Below are positions 1 to 9,199 of a DNA stretch of 36,015 nucleotides, one piece after another; within the stretch, counting starts at the first letter, position 1; every line of letters starts with the position of its first letter. The position numbers and the translations under genes are program-made. This DNA is from Elusimicrobiota bacterium. GTDB taxonomy: Bacteria; Elusimicrobiota; Elusimicrobia; UBA1565; UBA9628. The notes under the pieces are model-generated. The model worked only from the letters and a program-made list of their open reading frames with translations, was not told the origin of the DNA and made no database searches. Location of the stretch: positions 1 through 36,015 of the forward strand of contig JAPLKL010000041.1 of NCBI GenBank assembly GCA_026388095.1, read 5' to 3'.

Positions 1-28
1 ACGAGGTCCGCCCCAGATGCATTTCCGC

Positions 29-71
29 CGGCCTTCGGCCGTCGGTTCCGCGCGACTCTGCGAGTCGCGCG
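29..71 (-). other. tandem hairpins downstream of the giant ATPase gene
   Basis: Two adjacent inverted repeats lie about 70 bases beyond the stop of the giant gene. The stronger is a perfect 10-bp stem (CGCGCGACTC / GAGTCGCGCG) at 49-58 and 62-71 with a 3-base loop. The weaker is CGGCC/GGCCG at 29-41 with a TTC loop. No T-tract follows, so this is not a classical intrinsic terminator. It may be a transcript-stabilising 3' structure or part of a dispersed palindromic repeat. The rest of 1-140 shows no gene. Confidence 0.4.
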
Positions 72-140
72 GCCGGTTTATGAACCCAAGCCCATGCGGC
101 CGGGACTTTTTACGAGAGGCTCAAGTATTGTGTCCCCGAA

Positions 141-3100
141 TCAGCGGCCGCGCTGGAGCTGGTCGAGCCAGCGCAGCTTGGGGTCGGAGATGGGCTTGTC
201 CTGCAGGACCGAGGACTGGCGCAGCTGGTCCTCCTCGATGAGCTGCTGCTTGCGGTCGAGGTTCTCGTTGATGACCTGGTTGTAGCGCTCCACCAGGTTG
301 TTCTTGGCCACCCAGTCCACGCCCCCGGTGTCGCCTGACTTGCGCGCCTCGTCCAGCCGCCAGGTCATGAAGTCGTGGATGAGGTCCAGGCTCACGGGCT
401 TGCTGCTCTTGGCCGCGAATTCGATGACCTGCGGGTCGCTCTTGAGCGTCTCGAATCGGGTGCGCTCCATCTGCTTGACGTAGGAATCGATGAGGGCCCA
501 GTCCACCTCGACCGAATGGCCGAGCTTGACGGACTGCGCCTGGGCGAACTCGTGCACGGACGGGTCGTTGCGCAGGTTCACGAACACGTCGTTGTTGCGG
601 TACATATCCTCGAAAGTCGCGTCCTTCTGCAGGGTCTTGATGTCCATCATGAGGCGGAAGTTGCGCTGCGCGCCCAGCAGCACGCGGCCCACGTCGATGC
701 GCCCCTCGGCCTGCAGCAGATGCACCGCGCTCATCTTGTTCGGGTCCATGACCAGCATCTCGTAGTTGGTGTAGCCCTTGAAGGCGTCGAGGCGCGGGTC
801 GCCCTTGTCGCCCTTGTAGTCCAGGTCCAGGCCGCGGCCGCCCACGCGGGTGTCGAGCAGCAGGACCTTCACCTTGCCCGACTTCATGCCCGAGAGGTTC
901 ATCTGCTCGGCCACGTTGGCCTGCGGACGGTTGAGGCGCAGGTACTCCGCGTCCGAGAACACCTGCGCGATCTCGCTCTCCGAGGCCAAGCCGGACTTGA
1001 TCAGGTACTTGCGCACGGTCTTCAGGGCCCGCGTGTCGGGCAGGCTGATGACCACCAAAGCCGTGGAGCCCTGCGGCCGGCTCACCCCGGCCAGGTAGTC
1101 GCGCACGCCGATGTCGGAGATGCTCCTGATGTCGATCACCGATTCCTTCTGGCCGGAAAGGCCCTGGCTCTCCAGGAAGGCCTTGACCGGCTCCGGCGCC
1201 CGGGCCAGGACATCGGGCGTCTTGATGGAGACGAAGCGGCCGCCCTCCATGGTCACGCCCTGGCGGCCGCGCAGCATCGCGAAGTAGTCATAGACCGGGC
1301 CGTCGGGCAGCTTCTCCAGGTCTATGACCATGGCGTCCTTCTTGGCCAGGCCCTGGGCCTCCAGGTAGGTGCGCACCTCGGGCGGCGCGTTGGCCTCCGG
1401 GGCCAGGACCTCGCCGGGGCGCACGGCCACCAGCTGGCGCGAGCGCTGCTGGCCCTTGAGCATGGCCTCGGCCACGCCCGTGTACTTGCCGCCCTCGCCC
1501 TCGCGCACGTCCACGCTCTGGTTGGCCGGCTTCTTGGCGCCCGAGCCGCCGATGGAGATGCCGCTCTCGCCCAGATGCTTGATGTACTTCTCGCCGGCCG
1601 TAGCCGAGAGGGCGAACATGCGCGTCTTCTTGTTGGAGGTCACGTCCTTGATGGTGGAGAGGGCCTTGTGCGTGTAGGGCAAGGTGATGTCGGTGCCGTA
1701 TTCGAGCTCCCAGAACCGGCGCGTGGGGTTGTCCATGGTCTCGAACCACTGCCCGTTGTGGATGACGTTGGTCTTGTGGGTCAGGTTGTCCATGCGCACC
1801 GTGGCGATGTCGTCGTAATAGCCGCGCACCAGGTTCATGAATTCCTCGCGCACCCAGCTCCCTTTGGGCTGGATGGACAGCTTCGGCTTCCATGGCGGCC
1901 AGACGGACCACTCGACTTGGTACTGCTTGTTGGGGAACAGGTACGAGGTCAGCGCGTCGGCGAAGAGCTTGTCGCGCTGGCCCGCGGGCATCAGCGGGTC
2001 GGCCAGGATCTCCTTCATCATCTGCTTGGAGTAGTCCCGGGTCAGGCCGGTGATGCGCTCGTCGTAGAGCTTGATGGCCCGGTCCTGGGTCATCTGCATG
2101 CTGCGCAGCTGCACGTCCACCCCGGTCTTGAGCGCCGCCTCGCGCGCCTCGGCGCCCTGGAACACGGACTCCAGGCGCTCTACGAAGGAGGTCTCCAGGC
2201 CCGGCTGCGCCGCGCGCAGGGCCTTGAGGAAGCGCTCGCGCTCCGTGGCGTGCAGCCCGGCCATGTCCATGGCCTCGCCCAGGCTCTTGAGCGTGGCCTC
2301 CCGGTCGCCGGGCGGGAGGCTGGAGAGCTCCTGCCACTTCTCGGACTGGGTGCGCAGGATGGCCTCGGCCTGCTGGCGCAGCTTCAGGGCGGCCTCGGAC
2401 TCGCCGGGCTTGGCCAGGCCCTCGACCGACTTCAGGCCCGCGCTGAGCTCCTCGGCGCCGCCGGTCATGAGGGCCTTGGACTTCTCCACGGCCTTCTTGG
2501 CCACCTCCCCCTCATCGCGCTCCCAGATGGGGCTGCGCGCCACGGCGAAGGCGTCGGCCTTCATCTTCTTGTAGATCCCGTAGAGCGGGTTCTCGGCGCC
2601 CGCGTAGGCGTCCAGGAGGGCCTTGCGGCCCTGCAGCAGGCGCAGGGCCGCGGCCTGGCTCTCGGCGTCGCCCTTGTTGATGAGGTCCAGGATCTGCTTG
2701 GAGTTGTCGCTGAAGCGCGCCTCGGCGACCCTGAGGTCCGCGGCGGTGATCCGCGTCTGGGCCGTCTCGCGCGAGCGGGCCAGCACGGCCTGCACGCCGT
2801 CGGCCTCCGCCTGGAGCGTGCCCAGCTCCTTCTGGAACGGCTCGATGGGCCGGCCGGCCTTGGTGGCGTCGAGGATCTGGTCGTCCACGGCCGCCATGCG
2901 GCGGCCCACCTCGTAGAGCTTGGAGACGTCGGCCTGGTAGGCGTCCAGGACGGCGTTCTGCTCGGGGCTGAAGGACTGGCGCAGGGCGGCGAGGTCGGTC
3001 TGCGCGCCGGAGAGCCGGGCGTCGCCGCGACGCTGGCCCAGGCCCGCGTTGATGCCTTGCGTCTCGGCCTTCAGGGCCTGCAGCTCCGTGGTCAGGGAAC

Positions 3101-6100
3101 CCGGGACCGCGCCGGACTTGGCCGTCTCGCCCATGCGTTCCGTCAACGCCGTCATGCGCTGGCCCAGCTCGAAGAGCTTGGCCACCTCGGGGGCGGCCCC
3201 GGAGCCGCCCTTGCGCAGGCTCGCGAACTCCTTCTCGCTCTGCAAAGACCGGGAGACCTTGCCGCTGACCAGGTCGATCTGGCCCTGCACCCCCTCGAGG
3301 CTCTGGCGCAGGGAGGCCGAGGTCTCCGGGTTGGCCTCCGCCGCCATGCGTTGGCGCAGGTCCGCGGCCCGCTCCAGGAGCGTGCCGAGTTCGGTGACCC
3401 GCTTGACGTAGCCGTCCAAGGTCTTGGGCGCGCCTGCGGCCTGCTCGGACTTGGCCTGCTGGGACGGGAACTGCTCCTGCAGCTCGAAGACCTTCTCGAC
3501 CAGGCGCTGGGCATGGCCGAACTGGTCGCCCGCGAAGCGCTGGGCCAGAGCCACCTCGCCCTGGGCCAGGCGCATCTCCGACTGCAGGGCCCCCTTCTGG
3601 GCCAGCAGGTCGCCCTTCTCGCCCGTGGTCTTGGCCAGCCGCTCGTCTAAGCCCGCGATCTGGCGCTTGAGGGTCTCGATGCGCGCTTCGGCCTTCTCGC
3701 GCAGGCCCGTGGCCTCCAGGCGCAGGCTCTCCACGCGCGCCTGCGCGTCGCCGCCCACCAGAGGCAGGAGGTTCTCCTGCCGGGTCAGGTTGTCGGACAC
3801 CTCCTGGTTCATGGCCTTGCGCGCGACCGCGTCCATCACGACGCCTTGGTCGAGCAAAGAGGAGATCTTGGCCGCGGCCGCCTGCACCGAGCCCTTGGTG
3901 GCGTCGGGGATGCGCGCGGTGGAGTGCAGGACGTTCTGCTGCGCCTCCACGGCCTCCTTGAGCAAAGCTCCGAGGTCGGCGTCCTGCGGGGGGTTGGCCA
4001 AAGTATTGAGGAGCTCGCCCGTGGAGCGGCGCAGGACCTTGGCCTGCTCGCTGGCCGCCAAGTCCTTGGAGCCGAGCAGCTTCTGCTGCTCGACGAGCAG
4101 CTCGCGCACCACGGCCAGGTTCTCGGGCGTGGCCTGGGCGCGGGCCGCGTCCACCGCGGTCTGGACCTCCTGGCTCTTGGCGAAGAGGCGCGAGAGCGCC
4201 TCGGGGAAGGTCGCCAGGCCCGGCGCGGACATGGCCGCGTTGAGCGCGGAGAGGTGCGTGCGGATGGCCTCCTCGGCCTTGATGCGCCCCGCCGGGCTGT
4301 CCGCGCTGGAGAGCTGCTCGGCGGCCTTGAGCAGCTTCTCCGTGGCCGCGCGCGCGGCCCGGGACTCGGGGGTGCGCACGTCCAGGCCGTCGATGACGGA
4401 CTGGGCCTGGCGGGCCTGGACCTTGACCTTCTCGGAGAGCTCGGCCGCGTCGCGCTGCAGGAGCTGCTCCATGCGGGTGTTGAGCTCCTCCATGCGGGTG
4501 TAGACCGAGTTCTTGCGCGTGATCTTGCCCGTGGTCTCGCCCAAGGTCAGGGCCGGCTGCAGGGCCGCGCCGTCCATCTCGTCGCCCAGGATCCAGACCT
4601 TCTCCACGTAGGTGCCGCCCTTGTTCTTGGCCTCCGCGATCTTGGACTTGAGGCCCTCATAGGTGTCGAACTCGAGCTTGGAGCCCACCTTGCGCAAGGA
4701 GCGCCATTCCAATTGGGCCTGGGCGTCGAGGTTGGACTGCACCGTGAAGAAGCCCACCTCCATGTTGTGCATGCGCGCGTCGGCCTCGGCGATGGGCATG
4801 AGCCCCTCGAAGGCGAGCAAAGTCTTGCCCCCGCCCGTGGTCAGGCGCATGAAGCCGCGCACCGGGGCCCCGCCCTTGCCCATCTCCACGACCTTGGTCA
4901 GGGACTCGAAGTAGGTGACGAACTGCCCGGGCCGCCAGCCGCTCAGGGCCGTGTTCTTGGAGTCGTGCAGGATGTAGGGGGCGCCCTTCATGTCGCTGTT
5001 GACCGCGGTGCGCAGGGCCGCGGCGTCCTCGGGCGAGATGGCGCGGCTGCTCAGGGCCTCCTTGATGCCCGTGTTGAACTCGCCCAGCATGGTCTTGAAG
5101 GGAGCGGCGTCGGCCACCGTGGTCTTGCGCGCGGCGTCGGGGACCGCGTCGCGCCACTTGGCCAGCTTGCCGCCGAAGGTGTCGAGCAGCTTCTGGACCC
5201 CGGGGCTGCCCTCGTACTGCACGCGCAGAGCGGAGAGCTCCTCGTTGACGAGCGCGTGGGTGGTCTCCACGTTGTTGAAGCTCTGGAAGCGCCCCTCCTG
5301 GGCCTCGATGAGCTTGAACATGCTGGAGAGCGCGTCGAACTGCTCCTGGGTCAGGGCGCCGGCCTTGAACTTGGCCTCGACTTTCTGGCTGAGGTCCCGC
5401 GTGACGTCCATGTAGGACTTCTTGGTGACCTGGAGCTCCACGTCCTGGCCCCACTGGGAGACGTTGTCCTTGAGCTCCTTGATGAAGCCGCCCAGAGCCT
5501 CGGCCTGGGCCTTGGTCTCGTGGACGTTGGCCGCGCTGGTCTTGAGGAGCCTCTCGGCGGGGCCGCCGGCCTTGCCCAGGCTGTTGGAATCGAGGTAGCG
5601 CTGGATGTAGCCCTGCGCCAGGCCCTGGATCTTGGGAGAGACCGCGATGCCGGCCGGGAGCTCCTCGAGCATCATGGCCGCGACCTCGCGCTGCACGCCG
5701 GGGTTGACCCGGCCGAAGCCCTCCACGTTGCTGCCGGGCTTGGCGCCGAGGATCTGCTCGGCCAAGGTCGGGTTCTTGACCAAGGCCAGCACGCACTGCT
5801 TGCGCGCCTCGATGCGCACGTCGTCCGTGTTGAAGAGCTCGCCGATCATCTTGCGCTCGGCGGGGTCGGAGCGCGAGATCTTGAGGAAGGCCTCCGGGTT
5901 GATGGTCCCGAGGTCGGCCTCGGCGTTGCCGCCCGAGACGAACTTCTTGAGCTCGCGGGCGATGGCGCGGCGCTTGATGTCCTTGGTGACCAGGAAGTTC
6001 GCGTCGGCATCCTTGGAGCCGTGGTAGGTGAAGTTGAAGACGCGCTGCATCAAGGGCGGCTTGTTCTTGCCCAGCATGGGCAGGTAGCTCAGGTCCGCCT

Positions 6101-9059
6101 CCGCGTTGGCCAGCTGGGCGTCCTTGCCCGCCTTTATGTACTCGTCCTCGCCCTGCGCGCTGCGCTGGAAGGACTGGGCCGCCACCTCGTACTTGGCCGG
6201 GTAGGTCGGGATGAGCAGCCAGAGCGGCGACTCGGACCAGGCCGCGCCTGTCTTCTCGGAGCGCTTGATGCGCCGCTCCAGGCCCGCCATGACTTCCAGC
6301 GGCATGTCCTGGAGCTGGGCCAGCTCGTCCTGCGAGGCCCCGGGGCGCACCACGTCCGCCTCGTTGAAGTTCGCGTACCAGCTGACCTTCTTGGCCGCCC
6401 AGCCCACGCCTTCGCTGAAGACCATGTACTTGGCCAGGCTGTCGGCCGTGCCCCAGGCGAACTGCATGACCTTGCCCACGCCGGAGGCCAGCGCGGAGCC
6501 GCCGAACTTGGCCCCGATGCCCTGGATCACGGAGCTGTAGGCGCCGCCGATGTGCTCGGTCACGTTGGCGACCAAGGAGGAGCGCTCCGCGGCTTGGCCG
6601 ACCACCCACTTGGCGCCCTGTTGGAGCGAGCCGATGGCGCCTCTCTCGCCGAGGGTCTGGGTGATGCCCGCCAGGGAGCCGCCCTCGAAGTAGCTGGAAG
6701 GCAGTCCGATGTAGCCCAGCATGGGATGGAAGGAGTCGTTGGCCCAGTACACGCCGCCGGAGAAGCCCTGCGCGAAGGCGTCGGCGGGGTTGCTGAAGTT
6801 CGAGTCGCCCTCGCCGAACTTGACGATGCCGAGATTGAGCTTGAAGGGAGCCCGGCCCGTGAGGTCTCCCAAGGCCGTCATCGCGCCGGAGAGGGTCCCG
6901 GACATCAAGGAGAAAACCACTTGGCGGCCGGCGAAGCTGATGCTCCGGTTGGTGCTTTGGACCAGATACTCCCTCAGGGCCTGCATCCCGCCGCCTTTCA
7001 TGTTCCCCGGCTTCATGGTCTCCCGCGAGGCCTCCAAGGAGGCCAGGCGCAGGCGGGCCTGCTCGGCCACGGCGGCGATGAGCTTGAGGTCGAGCTTGAG
7101 GGCCACATTCTCGACGATGGCCAGGCCCTTGCGCAGGAGCGGAGCGCCCAAGCCGATGGTCACGGACCAGGTGATCAGGCTGCCGGCCGTGTCGACCCAG
7201 CGGTTGATGGCGGCGATCTTGGTGATGTTGTCGCGGGTGGCCTTGAGCGCGGCGGCGAGCCTCGCCGCGTCGTTGACCTTGGGGGTCTCGCCGTTCAAGG
7301 ACATGGTGGGGTGCTCGTAGACCGCGTCGGGGTTGAGCTTGATGATGGCGGCGCGCGCGTCCCAGTACTTGCCGTTGGATATCATCCCCGCGATCTTCTG
7401 ATACTCGGGCAGGGCGTGGTTGACGTCCGCGCTGCTCTTGCCGTAGCTGGTCCCGCCCGCCACGGTGGCCGCGGCCTTGTGCCAGAAGCCCCAGGACCAC
7501 CGGGATGACCAATTCCACGGCTTGATCGAGCCGTTGAAGTCGATCGGATTGATCGAGCCGTTCAACTGGGGAGCCCAGCTGCCGGACTGCTGCTGCAGGG
7601 CCAAAGTCATGCCCGGCGCGGCCGTGAAGAGCTCGTAGTTGGACCCGATCTCGCCGATCTCCTTCTGGCTGGAGTTCAGCGCCGCCTGAGCGAGGTCGAG
7701 GTTGGAGGCGTAGTCGGTCTTGCAGAGCACGTCCTCGACGCGGCCCAGCACGGCCAGGAGGCGCTCCAGGCGCGCCCGGAGCTTGTCGCCTTCGCCCTTG
7801 TAGCGGCCCTTGGCGGCCGCGTCCAGGGGCATGGTCTCCAGGCCAGCCTCCACCATCTTCGAGTCCGGGGAGGCGGGGTCGAGGCGCTCGAGCTGGCTGC
7901 GCACCGCGTATTTCTGGGCCTCCAGGAAGGCCAGCGAAAGGTAGCGCATCACGAACTGCTCGCCCATCTCCATGGATTTGACCTGCGAGTCCGTGATCGA
8001 GGTGGCGTCCTTGAACTTGCCCATCTCGCCCTGGAAGTAGGCGATGCCCTCGCCCGCCTTCTTGAGATAGCCGTCGCGCACCCGGGTCTTGGCCTCGGCG
8101 ATGTCCCAGAGGGAGTAGGTCTTGCCCTTGTGGCTGTAGGTCTTGGCCTTGGCCTTCTGGATCAGCTCGGCCTCGAAGGCGGCGTTGACCTTGCCCGGGT
8201 CGTTGCGGTCGAAGAAGACCTGGTCCTTCTTCTGCTCTCCCAGGAGCTCGGCCATGAGGACCATGCGGTCCAGGCGCGTGGCGAGGTCGAGCTGGTCGGC
8301 CTGCAGCTTGAGGCGCCAGTAGCTGACCCCGAACATCTCGTAGTTGTAGCGGCCGGTCTCGGGGACGAAAGCGGCCTGCTGGGGCCGGGTCTTGTTGATC
8401 TCGCGCTGCATCTTCTGCAGCTCCCGGTTGTAGATGGTGACCTTGTTCTTGTTGAGCACGAAGGCCACGCCGTCCTTATCCCGGAACGCCCAGCCCTGCT
8501 CGGGGCCGAGGTCCACCTGGGTGTACTCGACCTTGGGGGCGCCCACGACCGCGGCCCCGGTCATCATGGCCTCGCGCAGAGTGCCCAGCGCGAAGGTGTC
8601 CTCCGCGGACCCGCCCGGGACCGCCGGGAGGTCGCCGAACTTCTCGTTGTAGCGCTGCAGGGCCGTCTGGAAGGCCTTCTGGTAGGCGTCCTCCTTTTCC
8701 TTGTATGTCCCGTTCTTGGTCAGGGCTTTGAACGAGTCCTGCATGCCCTGCACTTCCTCGTCCGCGGCCGAATCCGGCCGGCTCTTGAGGTATTTGTAGA
8801 GGACCGCGCCGAAAGGGGTGATGAAGCCGTCCGTGCCCACGAAGTCGCGCAGCTTCTGATTGTCGCCGTCGAAGGCGTGGCGCTTCTCGAGGTAGTCGAG
8901 GACTTGCTTGGGAGTGACGCTGACCTTGGTGGGGCCGGCGGGCGGCGGGTCGGCGGCGCGCAGCAGGGGGGCCCAGCCGGGCGGCGGGGTCAGCAGGCAG
9001 AGGCAGAGCCCGACGGCGAGGCTCCTGCGCGGCAGGTCCCGGAGACTCATGGCGTCCAT
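141..9059 (-). CDS. giant exported protein with a split SecA-like SF2 ATPase core
   Basis: A 2972-aa protein. Residues 1-36 look like a signal peptide (basic start, Leu-rich core, Ala-x-Ala end). Residues about 40-1350 are mostly helical and not recognised, with a few hydrophobic stretches near 640-780. The ATPase motifs are clear: Walker A TTGGGKT (Lys about 1412), Walker B GDEMD (Asp about 1493), motif III LSATAG (about 2484-2489), motif V VGGRGLDLD (Arg about 2742) and motif VI LLQAEGRID (Arg about 2787). The order and the wording around Walker A (GGGKT, then NLDAQAQLEW) and motif V resemble SecA more than ordinary helicases. About 1000 residues, largely Glu/Gln/Ala-rich coiled coil, separate Walker B from motif III; SecA has a much shorter insert there. 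Family resemblance is read from motifs only. Start: ATG at 9059 or ATG at 9050. The latter fits the TACACT -10 box immediately upstream, and neither has a Shine-Dalgarno. Role unknown; a motor for an envelope apparatus is an inference, and an ATPase behind a signal peptide is odd because the periplasm lacks ATP. Confidence 0.85.
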   Translation of the reverse strand: MDAMSLRDLPRRSLAVGLCLCLLTPPPGWAPLLRAADPPPAGPTKVSVTPKQVLDYLEKRHAFDGDNQKLRDFVGTDGFITPFGAVLYKYLKSRPDSAADEEVQGMQDSFKALTKNGTYKEKEDAYQKAFQTALQRYNEKFGDLPAVPGGSAEDTFALGTLREAMMTGAAVVGAPKVEYTQVDLGPEQGWAFRDKDGVAFVLNKNKVTIYNRELQKMQREINKTRPQQAAFVPETGRYNYEMFGVSYWRLKLQADQLDLATRLDRMVLMAELLGEQKKDQVFFDRNDPGKVNAAFEAELIQKAKAKTYSHKGKTYSLWDIAEAKTRVRDGYLKKAGEGIAYFQGEMGKFKDATSITDSQVKSMEMGEQFVMRYLSLAFLEAQKYAVRSQLERLDPASPDSKMVEAGLETMPLDAAAKGRYKGEGDKLRARLERLLAVLGRVEDVLCKTDYASNLDLAQAALNSSQKEIGEIGSNYELFTAAPGMTLALQQQSGSWAPQLNGSINPIDFNGSIKPWNWSSRWSWGFWHKAAATVAGGTSYGKSSADVNHALPEYQKIAGMISNGKYWDARAAIIKLNPDAVYEHPTMSLNGETPKVNDAARLAAALKATRDNITKIAAINRWVDTAGSLITWSVTIGLGAPLLRKGLAIVENVALKLDLKLIAAVAEQARLRLASLEASRETMKPGNMKGGGMQALREYLVQSTNRSISFAGRQVVFSLMSGTLSGAMTALGDLTGRAPFKLNLGIVKFGEGDSNFSNPADAFAQGFSGGVYWANDSFHPMLGYIGLPSSYFEGGSLAGITQTLGERGAIGSLQQGAKWVVGQAAERSSLVANVTEHIGGAYSSVIQGIGAKFGGSALASGVGKVMQFAWGTADSLAKYMVFSEGVGWAAKKVSWYANFNEADVVRPGASQDELAQLQDMPLEVMAGLERRIKRSEKTGAAWSESPLWLLIPTYPAKYEVAAQSFQRSAQGEDEYIKAGKDAQLANAEADLSYLPMLGKNKPPLMQRVFNFTYHGSKDADANFLVTKDIKRRAIARELKKFVSGGNAEADLGTINPEAFLKISRSDPAERKMIGELFNTDDVRIEARKQCVLALVKNPTLAEQILGAKPGSNVEGFGRVNPGVQREVAAMMLEELPAGIAVSPKIQGLAQGYIQRYLDSNSLGKAGGPAERLLKTSAANVHETKAQAEALGGFIKELKDNVSQWGQDVELQVTKKSYMDVTRDLSQKVEAKFKAGALTQEQFDALSSMFKLIEAQEGRFQSFNNVETTHALVNEELSALRVQYEGSPGVQKLLDTFGGKLAKWRDAVPDAARKTTVADAAPFKTMLGEFNTGIKEALSSRAISPEDAAALRTAVNSDMKGAPYILHDSKNTALSGWRPGQFVTYFESLTKVVEMGKGGAPVRGFMRLTTGGGKTLLAFEGLMPIAEADARMHNMEVGFFTVQSNLDAQAQLEWRSLRKVGSKLEFDTYEGLKSKIAEAKNKGGTYVEKVWILGDEMDGAALQPALTLGETTGKITRKNSVYTRMEELNTRMEQLLQRDAAELSEKVKVQARQAQSVIDGLDVRTPESRAARAATEKLLKAAEQLSSADSPAGRIKAEEAIRTHLSALNAAMSAPGLATFPEALSRLFAKSQEVQTAVDAARAQATPENLAVVRELLVEQQKLLGSKDLAASEQAKVLRRSTGELLNTLANPPQDADLGALLKEAVEAQQNVLHSTARIPDATKGSVQAAAAKISSLLDQGVVMDAVARKAMNQEVSDNLTRQENLLPLVGGDAQARVESLRLEATGLREKAEARIETLKRQIAGLDERLAKTTGEKGDLLAQKGALQSEMRLAQGEVALAQRFAGDQFGHAQRLVEKVFELQEQFPSQQAKSEQAAGAPKTLDGYVKRVTELGTLLERAADLRQRMAAEANPETSASLRQSLEGVQGQIDLVSGKVSRSLQSEKEFASLRKGGSGAAPEVAKLFELGQRMTALTERMGETAKSGAVPGSLTTELQALKAETQGINAGLGQRRGDARLSGAQTDLAALRQSFSPEQNAVLDAYQADVSKLYEVGRRMAAVDDQILDATKAGRPIEPFQKELGTLQAEADGVQAVLARSRETAQTRITAADLRVAEARFSDNSKQILDLINKGDAESQAAALRLLQGRKALLDAYAGAENPLYGIYKKMKADAFAVARSPIWERDEGEVAKKAVEKSKALMTGGAEELSAGLKSVEGLAKPGESEAALKLRQQAEAILRTQSEKWQELSSLPPGDREATLKSLGEAMDMAGLHATERERFLKALRAAQPGLETSFVERLESVFQGAEAREAALKTGVDVQLRSMQMTQDRAIKLYDERITGLTRDYSKQMMKEILADPLMPAGQRDKLFADALTSYLFPNKQYQVEWSVWPPWKPKLSIQPKGSWVREEFMNLVRGYYDDIATVRMDNLTHKTNVIHNGQWFETMDNPTRRFWELEYGTDITLPYTHKALSTIKDVTSNKKTRMFALSATAGEKYIKHLGESGISIGGSGAKKPANQSVDVREGEGGKYTGVAEAMLKGQQRSRQLVAVRPGEVLAPEANAPPEVRTYLEAQGLAKKDAMVIDLEKLPDGPVYDYFAMLRGRQGVTMEGGRFVSIKTPDVLARAPEPVKAFLESQGLSGQKESVIDIRSISDIGVRDYLAGVSRPQGSTALVVISLPDTRALKTVRKYLIKSGLASESEIAQVFSDAEYLRLNRPQANVAEQMNLSGMKSGKVKVLLLDTRVGGRGLDLDYKGDKGDPRLDAFKGYTNYEMLVMDPNKMSAVHLLQAEGRIDVGRVLLGAQRNFRLMMDIKTLQKDATFEDMYRNNDVFVNLRNDPSVHEFAQAQSVKLGHSVEVDWALIDSYVKQMERTRFETLKSDPQVIEFAAKSSKPVSLDLIHDFMTWRLDEARKSGDTGGVDWVAKNNLVERYNQVINENLDRKQQLIEEDQLRQSSVLQDKPISDPKLRWLDQLQRGR

Positions 9060-9068
9060 AGTGTAGCA
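9060..9068 (-). promoter_or_regulatory. possible extended -10 promoter of the giant gene
   Basis: The minus strand reads TGC-TACACT, directly before the first ATG. TACACT is the same -10 hexamer used by the two type A promoters at 15358 and 16709. No good -35 is visible 16-18 bases upstream. If real, transcription would start about 3 bases before the second ATG (9050), giving an essentially leaderless mRNA. Confidence 0.4.
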
Positions 9069-9151
9069 GTGGGAAGTCCCATTCCGCCAGGGACCCGAGG
9101 GCCCATAGCCCTTGGGGGATTAAGGCCCAGATGGCCTGGGCCGAAGGGCCC

Positions 9152-9186
9152 AAAAAAAAGGGGCGGCCCAGCGTCAGGGCCGCCCC
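9152..9186 (-). terminator. intrinsic terminator of the 1121-aa protein gene
   Basis: On the minus strand a perfect 10-bp GC stem (GGGGCGGCCC / GGGCCGCCCC) with a 7-base loop is followed by eight T residues. It starts 13 bases past the stop codon at 9200. This is a textbook rho-independent terminator and implies that the giant gene downstream has its own promoter. A second small inverted repeat (GGCCCAG/CTGGGCC, 9124-9142) lies between it and the giant gene. Confidence 0.93.
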
Positions 9187-9199
9187 GTGCGCGCCGACC

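Noticed and set aside
375-7508. Very long open frames on the plus strand opposite the giant ATPase gene, and a 953-codon frame in another minus-strand frame.
   Set aside because: They are built of Gly/Arg/His/Leu/Val-rich or Arg/Pro/Gly-rich sequence typical of shadows in GC-rich DNA, show no domain, and the minus-strand frame with ATPase motifs explains the region.
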